From positions 76,842,715 to 76,906,714 of the forward strand of contig CM077646.1 of NCBI GenBank assembly GCA_039707465.1: 64,000 bases of DNA, read 5' to 3'. The position numbers and the translations under genes are program-made. The stretch comes from Rhabdophis nuchalis. Lineage: Eukaryota > Chordata > Lepidosauria > Squamata > Natricidae. How positions within the stretch are numbered: position 1 is the stretch's first letter; each line of letters starts with the position of its first letter. Positions 44,940 through 56,489 of this stretch are shown piece after piece. Below the pieces are notes generated by a model that was not told the DNA's origin, did not search any database, and saw only the letters and a program-made list of their open reading frames with translations.

Positions 44940-45830
44940 AATTAAAGTTTTAAGTGTCAGTGCGTAGAGAAGAAAAAAGGGAAGAAAAAATGGCGCTGTT
45001 GGGCGGGCAGTCTGTGAAGTCCGAGACAAAAGCAGCTGAAATTCAAATTAAATTTGCAACATCCAGAGAGAAAAAGGAAAAAAAAGGAAAAAACTTTCCA
45101 AACAGGAGCAGAAGGTTTCACGAAGGAGAAGAACACCGAGAGACACAAGAGAAGTCCTTTTCTTATATATTTTGAAATTAGTTTAATTCTGTTAAAATAG
45201 AGGAATGCTTACTCTCAAAGAAGAAAAGTTCCATCCTGGGAACAAAGAAAACGCCATCTTTCCGCCTTGCCGGCAGGGTGGAAAAAGTAGAAGTCGAAAC
45301 AATCAGTTTAAAATATAACGAGACTCAGGATACATTGTTTAACAGCAATCCCTTCTTTAACAAGCAGTTTCCTTTTCCAATAAGTCCAACGGAAGCCACT
45401 TTCGCTTTCTCTGCAGCGCGGGACTCTTTCACACTGCCACTTTAATTCCAAGGGGGGTTGTTTCCAACTCCCCCCCATCTCTCTTTTCCTCACTTTGAAT
45501 GCAAAAAACAGTCCAAATAAGGCACAAACCAATTTTCTAATCCGGAGCCCCGGCGCAGCCATTCAGCCCCGAAGTTTCAGCTCCTTTAGATAGCCTCCAT
45601 GTTCCAGCTCCTTCGGCGAAAGGGAAACTCCCCCCGCAAAAGTTCCTCAGCCCCTAGGGCGAGGCAGCAACCCCCCCGACAGCCGTTGAGATGGGGGCCC
45701 TCGCCACAAGCCGCCCGTGCAGAGGGGGGGATTTTAAAACTCCCCCCCACGCCCAAGGGCGCAGCTGAGGCAACACAGCGGCGGACGTGAAGGATCCACG
45801 TCTGTCCGCGTCCGAAGCCGGAAACGATCT
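44940..45830 (-). promoter_or_regulatory. CpG-rich 5' UTR of the half-L1
   Basis: About 890 bp, strongly GC-rich toward the 5' end (near 45600-45830: GGCTTCGGACGCGGACAGAC on the minus strand). The second copy lacks the outer part. An internal promoter here is inferred from L1 biology, not shown. Confidence 0.45.
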
Positions 45831-46052
45831 CCTAAAAATCCCAATTTTAAAATCTAAACTAAATATAGGCATAAACTAACTCTAAGCAAGGCCAGCAAGA
45901 TGGAACAAATGCATTTTTAATGAGCGGCGGAAAAGGCGAAGGTCCGTGATGATACGAAGTTCGGGGGGTAGGTCATTCCAGAGGGTTGGACCCACCACAG
46001 AGAAGGCTCTTCCCCTGGGCGTCGCAAGCCGGCATTGACCAGCTGACGGCAC

Positions 46053-46800
46053 ATAACTATGTGTAAGCAAATCAATATTAGCCCTTAGTGACTAAGTGAA
46101 TTTTCACCGGGACAATCTGTCCCCAGTCTAGCTCTTCAGGTCTTCCAGTGTATATCTTATATACAATACTTACCATGTAAGAAATACAATGGTAAATACT
46201 GTATACAATGTAAGAACTGCACCAACCACTGTTTAGGATAAACAGGCAGAAGACTAGATGCGTCCTGCATCCATGAACACCAACTGGCAGTCAGAAGACA
46301 TGGTGAAAATTCTTTACTTTCATAACACATTTAACCATAGTTTCAGTTGGGAAAATGTGACAATCCTAGAGCAGGCCAAGTCCAAAAATGCAAGGGAATT
46401 TCTAGAAGACTGGCACTCTGAGAAATCAGCCATCAATAGACATTAGTAGACATTAACAACATATACTGACTATGCAAAAGAGATAATCAACTAGCCCAAA
46501 ATAGAAAAAACACATTTCCACCAGTAATCAGCACTCAGATCATCATAGATTAACTTCAGGGTTAATCTCAGACCAACAATTAAGTAAGCAATACCCCAAT
46601 CAAGAACTGCCAAAGAGCTATCAGTAAACAACTCAACCAAAGAATCTAAGACCACCCCCACCTACAGAGACAAGCAAGATACTAGAATATAAACTGACAG
46701 TAAATAGCACTCCTTAGTAGCACTGATGATGTTACCTAATTAGGGTAATGAGACGTCTGCAAGAAAACAAGCAAAGAGCACCAAGGAATCCTCATTGCAA
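46053..46800 (+). mobile_element. Old Penelope-like element, GIY-YIG 3' fragment
   Basis: Plus-strand remnants encode the GIY-YIG endonuclease end of a Penelope element. A CxxC-bearing start (near 46205: QCKNCTNHC) is followed by WENVTILEQAKSKNAREFLE and WHSEKSAINRH (46350-46440), the region containing the conserved C-terminal residues. A non-coding 3' part follows, with ACTAGAATATAAACTGACAG and a hammerhead-like CTGATGA...GTAATGAGACGTC at 46723-46756. It belongs to a different Penelope family from the one at 54.4 kb. Confidence 0.7.
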
Positions 46801-47898
46801 CCCTAAGCTACAAATATGCTCCTTTATTGGTATAATATTTACCATATCGGTCCCTCCTAGGAATCCAACATATCCAAACGAAGTCTACAGCCTGGCATTT
46901 ACTTTGATAATAGACATATTTACCAATTTATATATTTAGCTACATGCCACATTTATATCATTGTTTTGTTCCAAGGACCTGAAGTGTGTGGGAAGTGATA
47001 CTCCACACTGCCATTAACATTTTACATTCAAAACAATCATGATGTGGGGTTGTGGTAGGGAAGCATGATGGTCCCAAGATATGTTCACTAAGTATTGTTG
47101 AAGAGAACCACACTGACATTTAATCTCTCTTGGCCTCGTATCAATCTAAAATAGTCGTTTTATGGAGTCCTATTTCTGCTGTGTTACAGTTCTAGGATTG
47201 TAATTAGTTCATTATTCCCAATAATGGGAATAATGGGGATTGCACGCTTTGCTTATCTCACACGACATGATGCAAATAAGAAGGGCTCACCAGAATGGTT
47301 AGTGCGTGACTTAGTCTAAGTAGGTTTTTGGAACAGTAAACGAGTTTAATGCTTCTTTTATTTCCATCTTGGCTGACATTTGGTGACATTTGGTGGAAGT
47401 ATGAAGTGAGAAACTTGTACTTGTTATCACTTTTCATCTGGTTTCATTTTTTTTTAAAAATAACATTTTGAATCACTCATGAGCTGTTCCTTAGGGGTGA
47501 ATGGATAAGACATGCAAACAAATCATGAAGCCAAAATAAATGTTAATGCTCATTTTATTCATTTTCAGTTCATTTTATTTAAAAAGACCAGAATCTGAAG
47601 ATTGGATAAATATCCAGATCTTGTAAAAAAAAAATAATGAAATAGATATGTAGAACTGCACATCCCATTCATATTTATTATCATTCTTATGGCTCTTCCT
47701 TTACATACAACATACTGTACTTTAGTACCCTGGAATGCTCCCAGATTCCATCTCTAAATTTATTGAGAAACATTTGAAAATGGACATAATTTTTTGCCTT
47801 TTAGCAAAATGGAAATAAATGTAGCCTTTAACAGATTGATGTATCCATGGCATTTTATTCAAACTCTCCCAATTTGAACAAACAAACAAATAAAAGAT
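46801..47898. other. No gene seen
   Basis: Unique-looking AT-rich sequence. Confidence 0.5.
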
Positions 47899-47918
47899 GT
47901 AGCTCTCTCTCCCTCCCT

Positions 47919-47983
<65 letters not shown>
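47899..47983. repeat. (CTCC)n / (TC)n / (AC)n microsatellite
   Basis: CTCCC units pass into (TC)n and then (AC)n up to 47983. Confidence 0.95.
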
Positions 47984-47984
<1 letters not shown>

Positions 47985-48119
47985 TCTTTTTGTTTGAGAC
48001 TTTATGATACAAAAAGAGACTCCCTTTCCTCATCTAGGAGTGGGTGTTACACACCATAAAGATAACTAGAATAATTGGATAGGGTTTCCACTGTTCTCAG
48101 TCTGTGAGAAGACAATATT

Positions 48120-48570
48120 TATTTATTAATTATGTATTACACTTATATGCTACCCATCTCTCTTAGAAGCAACTCTAGGTATCTTACAATCAATAGAAAT
48201 AACAAAATAAAATGTTAAAACAATAAATAGTTATACAAAAATCTATTTAAAATTGACAAAGGAAGGAAGATGAACACAGGGAGGAGGTACAGTCTTATCC
48301 TAATCCATTAATCACCTTCAGAAAAACAGGCTCCCATTGGGGCCTCACGCCATTTGGCAGGCCCATTCATGCCAAAAGGGTGGGTGTGGATCTCACCTTG
48401 GGAGGCACAATGTTCTAGAGGGTGGGAGTCATGGTAGAAAAGTTTCTTCTCTTGGATCCCACCAGCCAGAATTCCTTGACTGACAGGGTCCATAGCTTTC
48501 CCCTTTTGCTGGTGCAGGCAGTCAGCCAATCCCATTGCAGTGAGACATTCCTGAAGTTAATAAAGAGTGC
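48120..48570 (-). mobile_element. Possible decayed LINE 3' end
   Basis: ATTTATTTATTAATTATG then ACTTATATGCTACCCATCTC and CAACTCTAGGTATCTTACAA has the layout of CR1/L2-type 3' ends in antisense (TTTATATGCCGCCCATCTC). No RT motif is left in the adjacent 48300-48570 stretch, so the call is weak. Confidence 0.35.
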
Positions 48571-48602
48571 CATAAAAATAATGCTTGATGTTCAGTATAT
48601 AT

Positions 48603-49566
<964 letters not shown>

Positions 49567-50198
49567 TTGACCTATGTCATAACTCATATTTTGGGTATTT
49601 GCACCATACTCTTTGTTCAACAAGCCATTGCTTGACTACTGGCATATTTAGATGAACTGCTCATGGCTTGGCTGTTGGAGTACCTGCTTATAGAAATGTT
49701 CAGCTTGGTCCATTGAAGCTAATGATGCCAAGTGGCCTTCTGGTTGTTAAATTCTCTTGTTTTTTGCTTTCCTAGAAATATAATAAAAACAAGGGATTGT
49801 AGCTTGAGTGTGCCATGTTGTACTGTGTTATTAGACCACATGTAGATGTAGAATCTTGATTTGGTATTGCTAGAAAATTTAAATCTAAGTTTGCCTACTC
49901 CTTGTTTAGCAACCAAAGTTCTCGTCCAACAATCAGGTTATTAAACAAAATGGTCATTAGGTGAATATTTGACTGAGAAAGTGAGAGAGAGATGCTGTGA
50001 AGATCAGTGGTTGCTGGTTATTCCATTAAAGTCCTCTCATACAGCTATGCTGAGTTGTTCTCATTGAAATATTCCCTGCATACAAGTAATTCCTCACATA
50101 CAAGAAGATCTTCCCTCACACCCCCATACCTAAAAGCACATACATGGCATTTTTACAGTAAAAACATTGTTGTTTTGCAATACCCACATGTATGGTAT
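49567..50198. other. No gene seen
   Basis: Unique-looking sequence. Confidence 0.5.
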
Positions 50199-50830
50199 TT
50201 TATTTATTTATTCATTCATTCATTCATTCATTCATTCATTCATTCATTCATTTATTTATTTATTTATTTATTTATTTATTGTATTTCTATACTGCCCTCT
50301 CTCCCTGACGGGACTCAGGGCGGTGCACAGGGATAATAAAAATAATAAAATAATAAATACAATCAAAATAATTAAAAATGAATTAAATCGAATTTTGTAA
50401 ACCCGTGCTAAAAGACATAATTAAAACCCAGACTAAGATTAGCCATAACAGCTATGCCAGGCCGGCCGCATGAAAGAAGTATGTTTTTAATGCCTGACGA
50501 AAGAGGTGAAGGTCCGTGATTGTATGGAGGTCGGGGGACAGGTCATTCCAGAGGGCGGGGCCTGCCACAGAGAAGGCTCTTCCCCTGGGAGTCACCAGGC
50601 GGCATTGTCCAGCAGACGGCACCCTAAGGAGGCCCTCCCTGTAGGAGCGGACAGGTCGACTGGAGGTGTGTGGTAGGAGGCGGTCTTGCAAGTAATCAGG
50701 TCCCATGCCATGGAGCGCTTTGAAGATGGTCACTAGTACCTTGAAGTGCACCCGGAAGGCCACAGGCAGCCAGTGCAGCTCGCACAGGAGAGGTGTTACA
50801 TGGGAGTATCTTGAGGCTCCCAGAATCTCA
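50199..50830 (-). mobile_element. L2-type LINE 3' fragment with (ATTC)/(ATTT) tail
   Basis: The tail microsatellite occupies 50199-50282. It is followed by TACTGCCCTCTCTCCCTGAC and GGACTCAGGGCGGTGCACAG. The minus strand has an open 103-codon RT tail (50763-50452) with FRVHFKVLVTIFKALHGMGP, YLQDRLLPHTS and AGPALWNDLSPDL. 5' truncated near 50830 (GAGGCTCCCAGAATC). Confidence 0.9.
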
Positions 50831-52119
50831 TTTTTATTAGAGCTATGAAAGCTTATATAAACTTAGCAGGCAAGGTAACAGCTAAATTATGGGGCTTTCA
50901 TGTGGAAAGATCACCTAAATAGTCTAGTAAAATGTAAGACTATCCAGAAGAGTTCAGAAGGAGGAACAAAAGCAAAATATGAGTAGAAGGGGGTGAGCAA
51001 ACTGGATTCCACAATGAAAGATAAATATTTGATACATCCTCTGTATCTGGTTTTGGTTATTGTGATCACTGATCTTTTAAAAGGAGACTAATGTGGGGGG
51101 AAGGAACGTAATTAGAACCAATAAATTATGGTTAGTAATAGATGTTTTATAGCAAGATTTTGGACAGGTGAACAGATTAAATAAATGAATGAATGAATGA
51201 ATGAATGAATGAATGAATGAATGAATGAATGCCCATAATGTAGCTATTGATATGCTTGGAAGAGCAATTCTTGATGGGATTTTCACACATTAATTTTAAT
51301 TATGTTATAAGCTGATTAAAATCATTCTGCAGATAATTTTGTTATAGCAGGAGAACAGGAGCCTACTGCATTGCTTGTCTAGATAGCAGATTAATGAATG
51401 AATCTTATTTTGATCTGATCAGTGTTAGAAAATCTTCAAGCAGAAGACTCACATAAATATGTCCAGAATGCTAGAAACTATGTAAAGATCCATTTAATTT
51501 CTCTTGCTATAATGGATGGGAGGAAGAGGGGTAGAACAATGGACTTGTTTTCATGGAATAAAAAACCATCAATATGACTAGGCAGCTTGAAAAAGCTTTC
51601 CGTTAACTGTGTATGTTCAGCCTATAGAGTCTCTGTTTAGGATTTAAAGGCAGAGAGGAGGAAAGCCCCTTCTTATATGGGTTAGAAGAAATCTGTCCTG
51701 TACCAGTTGAGGCAAATCAGAAAGCAGGCTTTATTGCCATGTCATAAACTTCCTGATAATAAAATAACTAAGATTTCAAAAGTTCACAGTCTATAACTTG
51801 CTTTGTAATTTAATTAGTGACCTGTTAGCCAGAGAGAAGCAGAGGCAGAGCTGTCTTATAATGATCCAGATTGAAGCACTAAACATTTCCATGAGCCAAT
51901 TCAAATGCCAAGCTTAGGATAAGAGTAACAGGAATGCAGCTCCAGAGTTGTTGGAGAATTATTAGCATTGGAGGCACAAGCCCCTGGAGGTAGCTCTTAC
52001 ATAGTTGACATGGCTTGATTAGGAACATTGCGACCTACCCTCTCCTCTTAAGGGGACATACTTGTTGCCTTTGCTCTACTCTTCAAAGTTGCAGTGAGGT
52101 ACAGCCATGAGCCATCTTA
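50831..52119. other. No gene seen; contains (AATG)n
   Basis: Unique-looking sequence apart from (AATG)n at 51181-51231. Confidence 0.5.
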
Positions 52120-52370
52120 GTTATGAGTCCAAAAGGATCCTCAAATTACAAACTAGTTCCATCTGGAGAAGTGCAATCATTCCAGAACTAAAGTTGGAAA
52201 AGTTTCTGGAAGTAGAGGTCCCGTGAATCCACAGCCATTCAGTCTTGCTTGGTTTAAGGCAGAGCCCACTCAAATCATAAATGTTCCCCAAACTGAGACA
52301 GAACCTCAATTAAATCGGTCACAGGGGTCAAGATATACACAATTAGGTCTCATCTGCTCATTAATGTTAA
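52120..52370 (-). mobile_element. Old L2/CR1-type RT fragment
   Basis: The minus strand encodes CLKPSKTEWLWIH and, further on, CNLRILLDS, matching the LKLNPSKTEWLWF and RNLGVLLDS blocks of the L2 RT at 30720. It is more diverged than the other L2 copies and lacks the 3' end. Confidence 0.6.
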
Positions 52371-52419
52371 CCCAGACTGAACCCAGACTTGTGCATGATC
52401 ATTGCATTAGAAGTGGGAA

Positions 52420-53490
52420 ATAGGTGGTCAAACTCTGGGCACCTACTACCACATGTGGTGGCCATGTAGCAAAGCAGAAGAAAATTGGCAAAGGATTTGA
52501 AGGTGGTTGGAAGAAATGACTGGACAGAGATTGGAACTCAAACCAGAAATATTCCTATTAGGAATTATCAGAGAGGATTTAAACAAAGGATTAACATATT
52601 CGGCCGTGCGGGGGATTCTGGGAGCCTCTAGATGCTCCCATGTAACACCTCTCCTGCGTGAGCTGCACTGGCTGCCTGTGGCTTTCCGGGTGCGCTTCAA
52701 GGTGCTAGTAACAACCTTTAAAGTGCTCCATGGCAAGGGACCTAGGTACCTGCAAGACCGCCTCCTACCAAATACTTCCCTTCGACCAGTCCGCTCCCAC
52801 AGAGAGGGCCTCCTCAGAGTGCCATCAGCCAGTCAATGTCAGCTGGCGACTCCCAGGGGGAGAGCCTTCTCTGTGGCAGCTCCTGCCCTCTGGAACGACC
52901 TGCCCCCTGACCTCCGCACAACTACGGACCTGCACCTGTTCCACCGAGCCCTGAAGACCCATCTTTTTCGTGCGGCCGGCCTGGTGTAGCTTTTAATCTG
53001 GTTTTATTGGGGTTCTATTGTACATTTTAGAGCCGGCTTAGAATTTAATTTATTTTTAGCATAGGTATTTATATTGATGTTTTTACTGTTGTTTTTCTCA
53101 TTGCCGGTTCACCGCCCTGAGTCCCGCAAGGGAGAAAGGGCGGTATACAAATTCGAATAAATTGAAATTGAAATATTCAACACTACACATCTTAACAGCT
53201 GCAAGAATAGTTTATGCAATGGGAGAGTGGAATCATAACTAAAGAAAGAGAAGTGACAAAAAAAATCCCTTGTCTGTGCAGAATGTGATAGACTGATGCT
53301 AGAACTGAAGAATAAAGGAGAGAAAGGGTACTATGGATCTGGGATAGACTTCATTAGTGGTTGGATTTAATGAAGGGAAGTCGGAACGAATAAGCACAAG
53401 GATGCATAGATTGAAATAAGAGGCAATATAGGTAATATATTATGTAATTGTAACTGTAATTGTAATCATGTAGAGGAGGCTAAGTATGTA
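52420..53490 (+). mobile_element. L1 ORF2 C-terminal fragment, split by L2
   Basis: Before the insertion it encodes HMWWPCSKAEENWQRI-like and LELKPEIFLLGIIREDLNKG residues. After it (53165 on), YSTLHILTAARIVYAMGEW-like residues continue the same domain. This is the ORF2 region after the CCHC knuckle. The downstream 3' UTR is decayed, and the end near 53490 is approximate. Confidence 0.7.
52601..53164 (+). mobile_element. L2-type LINE 3' fragment inside L1
   Basis: Plus-strand RT tail with GASRCSHVTPLLRELHWLPV, VLHGKGPRYLQDRLLPNTS, HREGLLRVPSASQCQLA and APALWNDLPPDLRTTTD, open from 52507 to 52989 (the first codons belong to L1). The 3' UTR reads CACCGCCCTGAGTCCCGC then GGGCGGTATACAAATTCG and ends in AATTGAAATTGAAAT. 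A short ATATTC repeat at both edges may be the target duplication. Confidence 0.9.
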
Positions 53491-53898
53491 TATATAATTA
53501 GTAAGTAGTAATGGGTATTGAATACACAAGAGATCTGTGATATACTCTGTATGGCGGAGAGATCGCCAAGATGGTTTCACCATGTCAAACATTTATTTTT
53601 CTTTTAACAATAACAGTTTTTCTATCAACTGAAAGGAACCACAAAGGAGAACCATTGCAATACTTTTTTTTAACATCGCTGCTGAATGTCATTATAAAGA
53701 ACATTTGATTCTAATAGTAAACTGCCAAGAAATTAAGATCTAACTTTTTTATACATTTGAGGTTTTTTTTTAAAAAACCAGCAGGCTGACTTTATTTAGC
53801 CTATTTGGTCCAGTTTATACCAACCGTTTGTAAATTTTCTTCCCTGTTACACATCTCATCCCTTGTGTTAGGAGTATACTCCTAGTGTTGGGTAGGCA
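53491..53898. other. No gene seen
   Basis: AT-rich sequence between the L1 and Penelope elements. Confidence 0.5.
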
Positions 53899-53920
53899 AT
53901 ATATATATATATATATATAT

Positions 53921-54141
53921 GCTGGCATTGCTGGCTTCGGGGATTTTCCCGTGTATATAGCATGGAGATGTTATTGCAATGTTTCGGCAAGATCTCACTT
54001 GCCATCATCAGGCAGGCTTATGTCTGTGACAGTCACAGACATAAGCCTGCCTGATGATGGCAAGTGAGATCTTGCCGAAACGTTGCATTAACATCTCCAT
54101 GCTATATACACGGGAAAATCCCCGAAGCCAGCAATGCCAGC
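53921..54141. repeat. Inverted repeat of Penelope terminal sequence
   Basis: Two arms of about 110 bp meet at 54031 (TCTGTGACAGTCACAGA). The right arm reads AAGCCTGCCTGATGATGG ... GGAAAATCCCCGAAGCCAGC, and the same sequence recurs singly at 56634-56740. AT microsatellites border both sides (53899-53920 and from 54174). Head-to-head terminal repeats are a known peculiarity of Penelope elements. Confidence 0.92.
54051..54095 (+). ncRNA. Hammerhead-like core, Penelope terminal repeat
   Basis: CTGATGA (54051-54057), then a perfect 6-bp stem GGCAAG/CTTGCC around TGAGAT, then GAAA (54077-54080). A weak stem III (GTT/AAC) and an ATC candidate cleavage site at 54093-54095 follow. Stem I pairing is poor. 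A mirror copy lies on the minus strand at about 54011-53967. Penelope elements are known to carry hammerhead motifs; activity here is not implied. Confidence 0.5.
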
Positions 54142-54168
54142 ATACCTACACCCGTGAAAATCTATGAA

Positions 54169-54273
<105 letters not shown>

Positions 54274-54604
54274 GTTTTATGAGCTGATCAACACACATAT
54301 CTAAAATATTATACAACGTAATTCTTGGCTTGCTGTTTGGATGGTCTCTAGCGATGAGCCGATGGGCAGTAAGGGAAACAGTATGTCTCCTCCCTTTAAT
54401 TGGGGCCTAATAATAACAGGTTGTTGTGAAACAATTACATATATATACTTGGGTGAAGAGGGATATGATATCGAAGCTCATGAGTAGGTCGCTGGGCTGT
54501 AAGTTTTGTTTCTTTATGATCTCTATGAACTGGAATGAGTTTTTTACGTGTGAGGTGATGGATTCTGCATAGGGCTGTAGTTGTTTGGCGAGAAATTTGG
54601 CTAC

Positions 54605-56330
54605 CTACCCAGCGACCTACTCGTGAGCTTCGATGTCATATCCCTCTTCACCCAAATACCAATCAAAGAAGCCTTGACAGCTATCCAAAACAAATATAGC
54701 CCCTCCAAACATATCCTAGATCTGACCAACCACTGCCTATCCAACACATACTTCATCTATAACGGACAAAAATACAAACAAATAGAAGGAGCACCCATGG
54801 GATCACCCCTCTCACCTGTCATTGCTAACCTCTACATGGAACACTTTGAAAACAGCTCTAGAAAAATCAGATCACAAACCCAAACTCTGGCTCAGATACG
54901 TAGACGACACCTTCATAATCTGGCCACATGGGAAAGATAAACTGGACAACTTCCTCACACACCTCAACAGCCTACACCCCAAAATACAGTTCACCATGGA
55001 AACAGAAGCCAATAACCAACGCCCCTTCCTGGATGTCTTAGTCTATAAGAAATCCAATGGGTCCCTAGGACACACCATCTACCAGAAGAAAACACACACA
55101 AACCGCTATTTGCACGCACTCTCACACCACCACCCAGCATAGATCAACTCTGTAGCCAAGACACTCATCTCCAGAACAAAACGCTTAGCTGACGAACAAC
55201 ACCTAAAAACCGAACTACACACTCTCACCAACGTACTAACATCCAACGGATTCCAAAGAAACAAGATCACTAACCTAATCCAAAAAGAAAACCCCACTAA
55301 TATCCAAGACAGTGAACAAGAAAACGGCAAAGCCCTCCTCCCATACATAAAAGGCACCACAGACAGAATCAGCAAGATCCTCCACAAACACAACATCAAG
55401 GCAGCATTCTACACAAACCGAAAAATATCCACCATCCTAAGAAACCCCAAAGACAAAATAGAGTTAGAAAATCAAGGAGTATATGAAATCCCATGCACCA
55501 CCTGCCCCACCACATACATCGGACAAACCAACAGAAGAATAAAGGCATGCATTGAAGAACACAAAAACTCAGTCAGAAAGGAGGAACCAACTTCTTCCCT
55601 GGTCCAACACCTCAAAGCCACAGGACATGATATAGACTTTAAAAAGACCAGAACTATTGCCAAAATTGAACACTATAACAACAGAATAATCAGAGAAGCT
55701 ATTGAGATAGAAAAACGGCCACACAGCATGAATAAACGAGATGATGCCTCCCGCCTACCAGCCATTTGGAAACCTGCCCTCACTGACAAACGAGTCCCTA
55801 ACACAAAGAATGATACCAGACCCACACTCACAAAAACCACACAGGATGTCACTATCACACATCCACGCAAAAAGCAAACCCAAACCCACACCGATGATGA
55901 CCACAAACCAGAAGCCCGACCACAAACCAGAAGCCAGACCACAGCTGCATTATTAGCCACTTTAAACCCCTCCAATCCATACATGAAGCAAACTGATGCC
56001 CACCACGGAGATGTGGCACGACCACAAACGCGAACCCAAACAACAGTAACGCAGCTCAACAGGTCAAATCCCTCTGCAACTCGGACTAACACAAGCACAA
56101 CCAGGCCCCCACCCAAACAGAACACGCCCCCATCCAATCAGAGCACAGCCAAACTCCCATCCAATCAGAGCACAGCCAAACCCCCTACCAATCAGAACAC
56201 ACCTCCACCCAATCAGAATGCAGCCAAGCTCCCACCCAATCAGGTCACACCCCCACTGGCAGTTAAAAAGAGGAACCGGCTGAGATCTCACATTGCTCCT
56301 GGAAGCACCAAGCTGGAAGCACCAGCCTGA
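54605..56330 (+). pseudogene. Penelope RT-GIY-YIG polyprotein
   Basis: RT blocks in order: LVSFDVISLFTQIPI (motif A region, near 54625), EGAPMGSPLSPVIANLYMEHF (motif B region; trimmed), WLRYVDDTFIIWPH (motif C, YVDD; near 54890-54930). Next comes a linker, then the endonuclease with GVYEIPC..CP..YIGQTNRRI (about 55477-55540) and HLKATGHDIDF. A long C-terminal extension rich in Thr, Pro, Asn and Gln follows, with PPNQ-type repeats to TGA near 56330. Two lesions are visible: a frame change between about 54850 and 54930, and TAG at 55143-55145 where Gln would be expected. From there the frame stays open. Confidence 0.85.
56134..56270 (+). promoter_or_regulatory. Array of five CCAATCAG boxes in the Penelope C-terminal repeat
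   Basis: CCAATCAG occurs at 56134, 56161, 56188, 56209 and 56236 (spacing 27, 27, 21 and 27), followed by a TATA-like GTTAAAAAG at 56262-56270. The repeats are also in coding frame. A promoter role is inference from the NF-Y box arrangement. Confidence 0.35.
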
Positions 56331-56411
56331 AGATGATGAATGTGACTTCATTGAAACGTCGTGAAGATATTTCCAATTCTACGCGGGAGAAAACCCGAAC
56401 AACCAAAGACC

Positions 56412-56457
<46 letters not shown>

Positions 56458-56478
56458 TGTATGTATGTATGTATGTAT
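56412..56478. repeat. (TA)n(TGTA)n microsatellite
   Basis: Short TA run, then about 12 GTAT units. Confidence 0.97.
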
Positions 56479-56489
56479 GCAATTGTTTC

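Larger units (their letters stand above)
43718..45830 (-). mobile_element. Full-length ORF1-only L1 (half-L1 type)
   Basis: Flanked by an exact 18-bp target duplication, CCTAAAAATCCCAATTTT (43700-43717 and 45831-45848), with the A-tail side at the left. Minus-strand order: CpG-rich 5' UTR (45830-44940), ORF1 (44939-43995), then only about 277 bp of 3' UTR ending AACCAATAAAACTTTTTTC and A-tail. There is no ORF2, endonuclease or RT. The copy at 61974-63547 has the same layout, so this is a family and not one chance deletion. It resembles mammalian HAL1 in concept and must have moved using L1 proteins in trans. Confidence 0.85.
43540..46052 (-). mobile_element. L2-type LINE 3' fragment, split by a half-L1 insertion
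   Basis: 3' end at left (TTTATATACCGCTCCTGTCTC then CAGGGCAGTGCACAGGG, each trimmed). It continues after the insertion at 45849 into the RT C-terminal tail (minus: TPRGRAFSVVGPTLWNDLPP near 46020-45960). Ends near 46052, where a Penelope fragment begins. Confidence 0.88.
54449..56410 (+). mobile_element. Penelope-like element with head-to-head 5' structure
   Basis: The plus-strand copy starts within the RT domain at about 54605 and runs through RT, GIY-YIG endonuclease and a 3' region to about 56410. Immediately upstream, 54449-54604 is a minus-strand piece of the same RT region; 54449-54496 is the reverse complement of 54608-54655. The element is therefore 5' truncated and carries an inverted duplicate of its start, an arrangement reported for Penelope insertions. 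Confidence 0.85.

Noticed and set aside
54581..54604. Upstream extension of the Penelope frame from 54581
   Set aside because: These bases belong to the inverted minus-strand piece, so the in-frame ATG there is accidental.
55673..56351. Minus-strand frames opposite the Penelope C-terminus
   Set aside because: Antisense shadows of the T/P/N-rich coding repeat.
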